Below, piece after piece: positions 28,573 to 31,470 of a stretch of 31,470 bases of DNA (its first letter is position 1; every line of letters starts with the position of its first letter). The translations under genes and the position numbers were made by a program. A model generated the notes under the pieces. That model was not told where the DNA came from, made no database searches, and saw only the letters and a program-made list of their open reading frames with translations. The stretch covers positions 1 through 31,470 of the IMG/VR virus record IMGVR_UViG_3300036884_000521. One strand, 5' to 3'. This stretch comes from a virus.

Positions 28573-30420
28573 ATGGCAAACAATTTAACTACAAACATAA
28601 TTCAATACGGAAGCAGAACATTTGGCGACATACGTACCGACCTCATAGCATATATCAGACAAGCATATCCAGAGATTTTATCTGATTTTACTGATAGTTC
28701 AATTGGTGCAATAATGATTGACCTTAATGCTGGTGTTACTAATAACCTTTCAATTAATACCGATAGAGCATTTCAGGAAACACAATTAGAATATGCACAA
28801 CAAAGAGCATCAATATTAAATATTGCAAAAAATATGGGATTTAATATTCCAGCAAGAAGACCTTCAGTTACGGTAATTGATTTTACTGTAACAATTCCTG
28901 TTCTTGGTGACAAACCAGATGCATCATATTATCCTCAATTACAGGCAGGTGCACAAGTGCTTGGCGGAGGAAAAGTGTTTGAAACACAAGCAATTATTGA
29001 TTGGAGTTCACCAATAAGTAATTTGGGCGACCCTAATCGTTCGATTATTCCTAATACTGATTCAAACGGTATTATTGTTAATTATAGTGTAACAAAAAGA
29101 GAAGTGGTTATTAATGGTTCTACAAGTATTTTTAAAAGAGCAATTAGTTCAACAGATGTTATACCATTTTTTTCTATAACATTACCAGACCCAGACGTAC
29201 TTGAAATAGATAGTATTATTTTATTGGAGGGCACTAATTATTCAAGTAATCCGACTGCTGCAGATTTTGCTACGGCAACAAATAAATATTATGAAGTAGA
29301 TTATCTTGCACAACAAAGAGTATTCGTTGTAGACACAAGTAGTTCACAACCAAATACAAATACGGACGGATTAAAAGCAGGTACATGGATAGATGTAACA
29401 AAAAAATTTATAAAAGAATTTGATATAAACGGTTATTGTAAAATAATATTTGGTTCGGGTGATGCAGATATTGATGCATTTAAATCGGGTTTTCTTAAAG
29501 TAGGTGTAAGCAATCAGTATTTTCTTGAAAATTTTTTAAACAACACAGCGTTGGGTGAAAAATTATTGGCAAATTATACTTTATTTATTCAGTATAGAAC
29601 TGGTGGTGGTAGTAATTCGAACGTAGGAGCAGGTACTCTAACACAACTTGGTAGTTATAATTTAACTGTTCAAGGTTCACGTCAGGATTATAATCAGACA
29701 GTACAAAGAAGTTTAACTGTAAATAATCCAATTCCAGCAATTGGCGGTAACGATGGATTAAGCATTGAACAAATAAGAGAATTAATAAAATATAATTTTA
29801 GTAGTCAAAACAGGGATGTAAGTTTGGTTGATTATTTATTACAACTCTATAAAATGCCCGGGCAGTTTGGTTCTCCCTTCCGTGCTAATGCAATGAAAAT
29901 AAATAATAAAGTTGTTATTTCAACATTAGGTATTGGGTCAGATGGCAAACTTGACAATACAAGTACCACATTAATGAACGAAAACATTAGTGAATATCTT
30001 AGTCAATTTAGAATGCTTAACGATTATGTTGAAGTAACTAACGGTAAAATATTTAATTTAGCTTTTGATGTTGATGTGTATGTTGAAAATATTACCGATA
30101 ATCAAGTTGCAAATAGTATTATAACACTTGTCAGAAATTATTTGGACATAAATAATTACGAAATGAATCAGGATTTATTTTTAGGTCTGCTTCAACGTGA
30201 AATACTTAGTGCGAATGGAGTTATTAATGTTATTGATATTAAAGTTTATAACAGAGTAGGCGGACAATATTCAAATAATGTTATTTCTCAAGCTGTGAAT
30301 CCAAGCACTGGCGAGATAACGATTATTAACAATACAATTCATTCAACCGAAGATAGTATGTTTGAAATAAAATATCCAGAAAAAGATATCACAGTTTATT
30401 TAAGAAAGAGTACAGGATAA
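28573..30420 (+). CDS. Baseplate wedge protein, gp6/baseplate-J-like, 615 aa
   Basis: The N-terminal 100 residues have the family signature: GDIRTDLIAYIRQAYPEI, DFTDSSIGAIMIDLNAG, NLSINTDRAFQETQLEYA, then ILNIAKNMGFNIPARRPS. A strand-rich middle with QLQAGAQVLGGGKVFETQ follows, then the conserved baseplate-J-type stretch PAIGGNDGLSIEQIRELIKYNFSSQNR with SLVDYLLQLYKMPGQ, and a C-terminal domain with FNLAFDVDVYVENITD. T4 gp6 dimers form the inner ring that holds the wedges together and drives the shape change on contraction; it is about 660 aa, close to this length. The stop overlaps the next start by one base (TAATG). Confidence 0.9.
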   Translation: MANNLTTNIIQYGSRTFGDIRTDLIAYIRQAYPEILSDFTDSSIGAIMIDLNAGVTNNLSINTDRAFQETQLEYAQQRASILNIAKNMGFNIPARRPSVTVIDFTVTIPVLGDKPDASYYPQLQAGAQVLGGGKVFETQAIIDWSSPISNLGDPNRSIIPNTDSNGIIVNYSVTKREVVINGSTSIFKRAISSTDVIPFFSITLPDPDVLEIDSIILLEGTNYSSNPTAADFATATNKYYEVDYLAQQRVFVVDTSSSQPNTNTDGLKAGTWIDVTKKFIKEFDINGYCKIIFGSGDADIDAFKSGFLKVGVSNQYFLENFLNNTALGEKLLANYTLFIQYRTGGGSNSNVGAGTLTQLGSYNLTVQGSRQDYNQTVQRSLTVNNPIPAIGGNDGLSIEQIRELIKYNFSSQNRDVSLVDYLLQLYKMPGQFGSPFRANAMKINNKVVISTLGIGSDGKLDNTSTTLMNENISEYLSQFRMLNDYVEVTNGKIFNLAFDVDVYVENITDNQVANSIITLVRNYLDINNYEMNQDLFLGLLQREILSANGVINVIDIKVYNRVGGQYSNNVISQAVNPSTGEITIINNTIHSTEDSMFEIKYPEKDITVYLRKSTG

Positions 30421-31190
30421 TGGAGTTAATAAAGAAAACCATATATAGAATAATGACAACTGGTACAACAAGTGGTTGTACAGGCACATGTCGTGTAATT
30501 ATTCCAGATACTGGTGTTACATATAACATAAAATTTTTAATAAATCAAGAAGTAAAAGATGTTGGATTTTTTGAAGCATATATGCTGAATTCTTCTTTTG
30601 ATTATATTGATATTGGTGCAACTTCTTCAGGTCTTACCAAATTTAACCATTATTTAACTGGCGGTACGACACTTGCGGGAAGTGGGTTAATAATATCATA
30701 TAGTGATGGTGGTGTTACTGGTACAACAGGTATAACCAATACTTTATATACAGTTACTGGTGAATGTACAAGTAGGTTATTAGAATTGCAAAAATATACA
30801 GTAAGCAGTGCTTTTACTGCTCAATATTTTAGTGGTGGTAGTTATACTGTTGATGGTGTGGATTATTCGAATTCATTTTCGGGAATAAGCATTACTTATT
30901 ATCTTGGCGGAATTAAATATGTTGATCTTCTTACTGGCACTACTTCAGGTTCAACATTCAGTTTTTCAAGTCAAGGTTATCTTAATCCTAACTTTATTAA
31001 TAAACCAATATATCAAGACCCGAATAAAGAAAATATTATTAGTAACCCAAAAATTAGTAATGATGTATTTATAATAAGACAAGAATTACCAGCATTTGAT
31101 GGAAATTATAGATTAGAATATATAAGAAAATTAGTCGATTTGGAAACATATGCAGCAGGTAAATTTTTTAATGTAATTAATAACACGTAA
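30420..31190 (+). CDS. Putative baseplate/tail structural protein, 256 aa
   Basis: Family not recognised. The protein is strand-rich with many Thr, Ser and Gly residues (TTGTTSGCTGTCRVIIPDTG, SGLIISYSDGGVTGTTG), with a more ordered C-terminal part (NPKISNDVFIIRQELPAFDG, IRKLVDLETYAAGKFF). Five Cys are present, three of them in the N-terminal turn (SGCTGTC, then ECTS). No signal peptide. Coupled to the gp6-like gene by a one-base overlap, so a further baseplate component (a wedge or fibre-attachment protein) is the natural guess. The C-terminal NDVFI-RQ-x-P segment looks like part of a conserved phage tail protein, but I cannot name it. Confidence 0.75.
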   Translation: MELIKKTIYRIMTTGTTSGCTGTCRVIIPDTGVTYNIKFLINQEVKDVGFFEAYMLNSSFDYIDIGATSSGLTKFNHYLTGGTTLAGSGLIISYSDGGVTGTTGITNTLYTVTGECTSRLLELQKYTVSSAFTAQYFSGGSYTVDGVDYSNSFSGISITYYLGGIKYVDLLTGTTSGSTFSFSSQGYLNPNFINKPIYQDPNKENIISNPKISNDVFIIRQELPAFDGNYRLEYIRKLVDLETYAAGKFFNVINNT

Positions 31191-31192
31191 AA

Positions 31193-31470
31193 ATGAAGAT
31201 TAGTAGAAGAATATATTCTGAAAATGAAATCAATGAAATGATATTGTTGTATAAATCAGGAATGTCGCTTTTTAAAATTAGAGAAAATTTAAAGATGGAT
31301 AAGAGTAACATAAAAAAAATTCTTATTCAAAATAATGTTTGGATTGAAGATAGAGACAATAATAAAAAAATTGGTGATTATAATATTGATGAAATTAATG
31401 AAATTGTTTCGTTATATCACTCAGGAATGTCATTAACGTCAATCGGTAATAAATTAAATATTGTGAGGTG
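31193..31470 (+). CDS. N-terminal part of a tandem helix-turn-helix protein, likely homing endonuclease
   Basis: The reading frame starts at ATG 31193, two bases after the previous stop, and is open to the window end (92 codons). It holds two copies of a helix-turn-helix unit: NEINEMILLYKSGMSLFKIREN with KMDKSNIKKILIQNNVWI, and about 55 residues later DEINEIVSLYHSGMSLTSIGNKL. Repeated Sin-recombinase/homeodomain-like HTH units of this type, with a short L/I-x-x-x-Y-x-x-G-M-S core, precede the nuclease part in many free-standing phage endonucleases. The nuclease part would lie beyond the window, so a site-specific regulator is an alternative. Its insertion between baseplate genes fits a homing element. 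Confidence 0.65.
   Translation, partial: MKISRRIYSENEINEMILLYKSGMSLFKIRENLKMDKSNIKKILIQNNVWIEDRDNNKKIGDYNIDEINEIVSLYHSGMSLTSIGNKLNIVR

Overview
The window reads as part of the genome of a large T4-like (contractile-tailed) bacteriophage of a Bacteroidetes host. Support for a phage: a family B DNA polymerase of T4-like build (1319-5005), a T4 gp25-like baseplate wedge protein (28164-28562), a gp6/baseplate-J-like protein (28573-30420), several free-standing homing-endonuclease-like genes, and tightly packed genes that are all on the + strand. Support for a Bacteroidetes host: very AT-rich DNA, no Shine-Dalgarno-like sequence before starts (A/T-rich leaders instead), a lipoprotein signal peptide, and an array of about 100-residue Fn3-like repeats with a GVCW core, a repeat type I associate with Bacteroidetes surface proteins. 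No tRNA, rRNA or CRISPR was seen.

Layout. (1) 1-5005: tail of an endonuclease-like gene, a small unknown gene, a QueC-like ATP pyrophosphatase (candidate 7-deazaguanine DNA modification) overlapping the DNA polymerase. (2) 5016-8369: short units with an unknown acidic protein, a Nudix fusion, a small Cys-containing protein, a WYL-like protein and a helical protein, closed by a strong terminator. (3) 8397-17947: an accessory island. It starts with a 1342-residue fusion (kinase-like domain, HExxE-type middle, complete CCA-adding enzyme at the C terminus), then a NUMOD3-type homing endonuclease, two unknown proteins, an ArdC-like antirestriction metallopeptidase, a 2H phosphoesterase, a PD-(D/E)XK-like protein and a HAD phosphatase of the Swiss-Army-Knife RNA repair type. 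(4) 17961-23017: three genes for exported beta-helix/adhesin-like proteins, the middle one a frameshifted, shortened duplicate of the first. (5) 23033-31190: a ParB-like/ADP-ribosyltransferase-like fusion, a GT-B glycosyltransferase, coiled-coil proteins and the baseplate genes. (6) 31193-end: start of another helix-turn-helix, probably homing-endonuclease, gene.

How the parts may work together. Nine copies of an invariant 8-mer, GTATTTAT, sit before the first gene of nearly every transcription unit, three of them just downstream of a terminator; this is the best candidate for the phage late promoter. Several accessory proteins begin with a short helical leader ending in L-x-E, or carry L/I-x-E sites at domain borders, which resembles the capsid-targeting and prohead-protease cleavage rule of T4. 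I infer that part of the accessory set (ArdC-like, WYL-like, kinase/CCA fusion) may be packaged in the head and injected. The CCA-adding domain, 2H phosphoesterase and HAD_SAK phosphatase together suggest tRNA/RNA end repair, possibly against tRNA-cleaving host defence.
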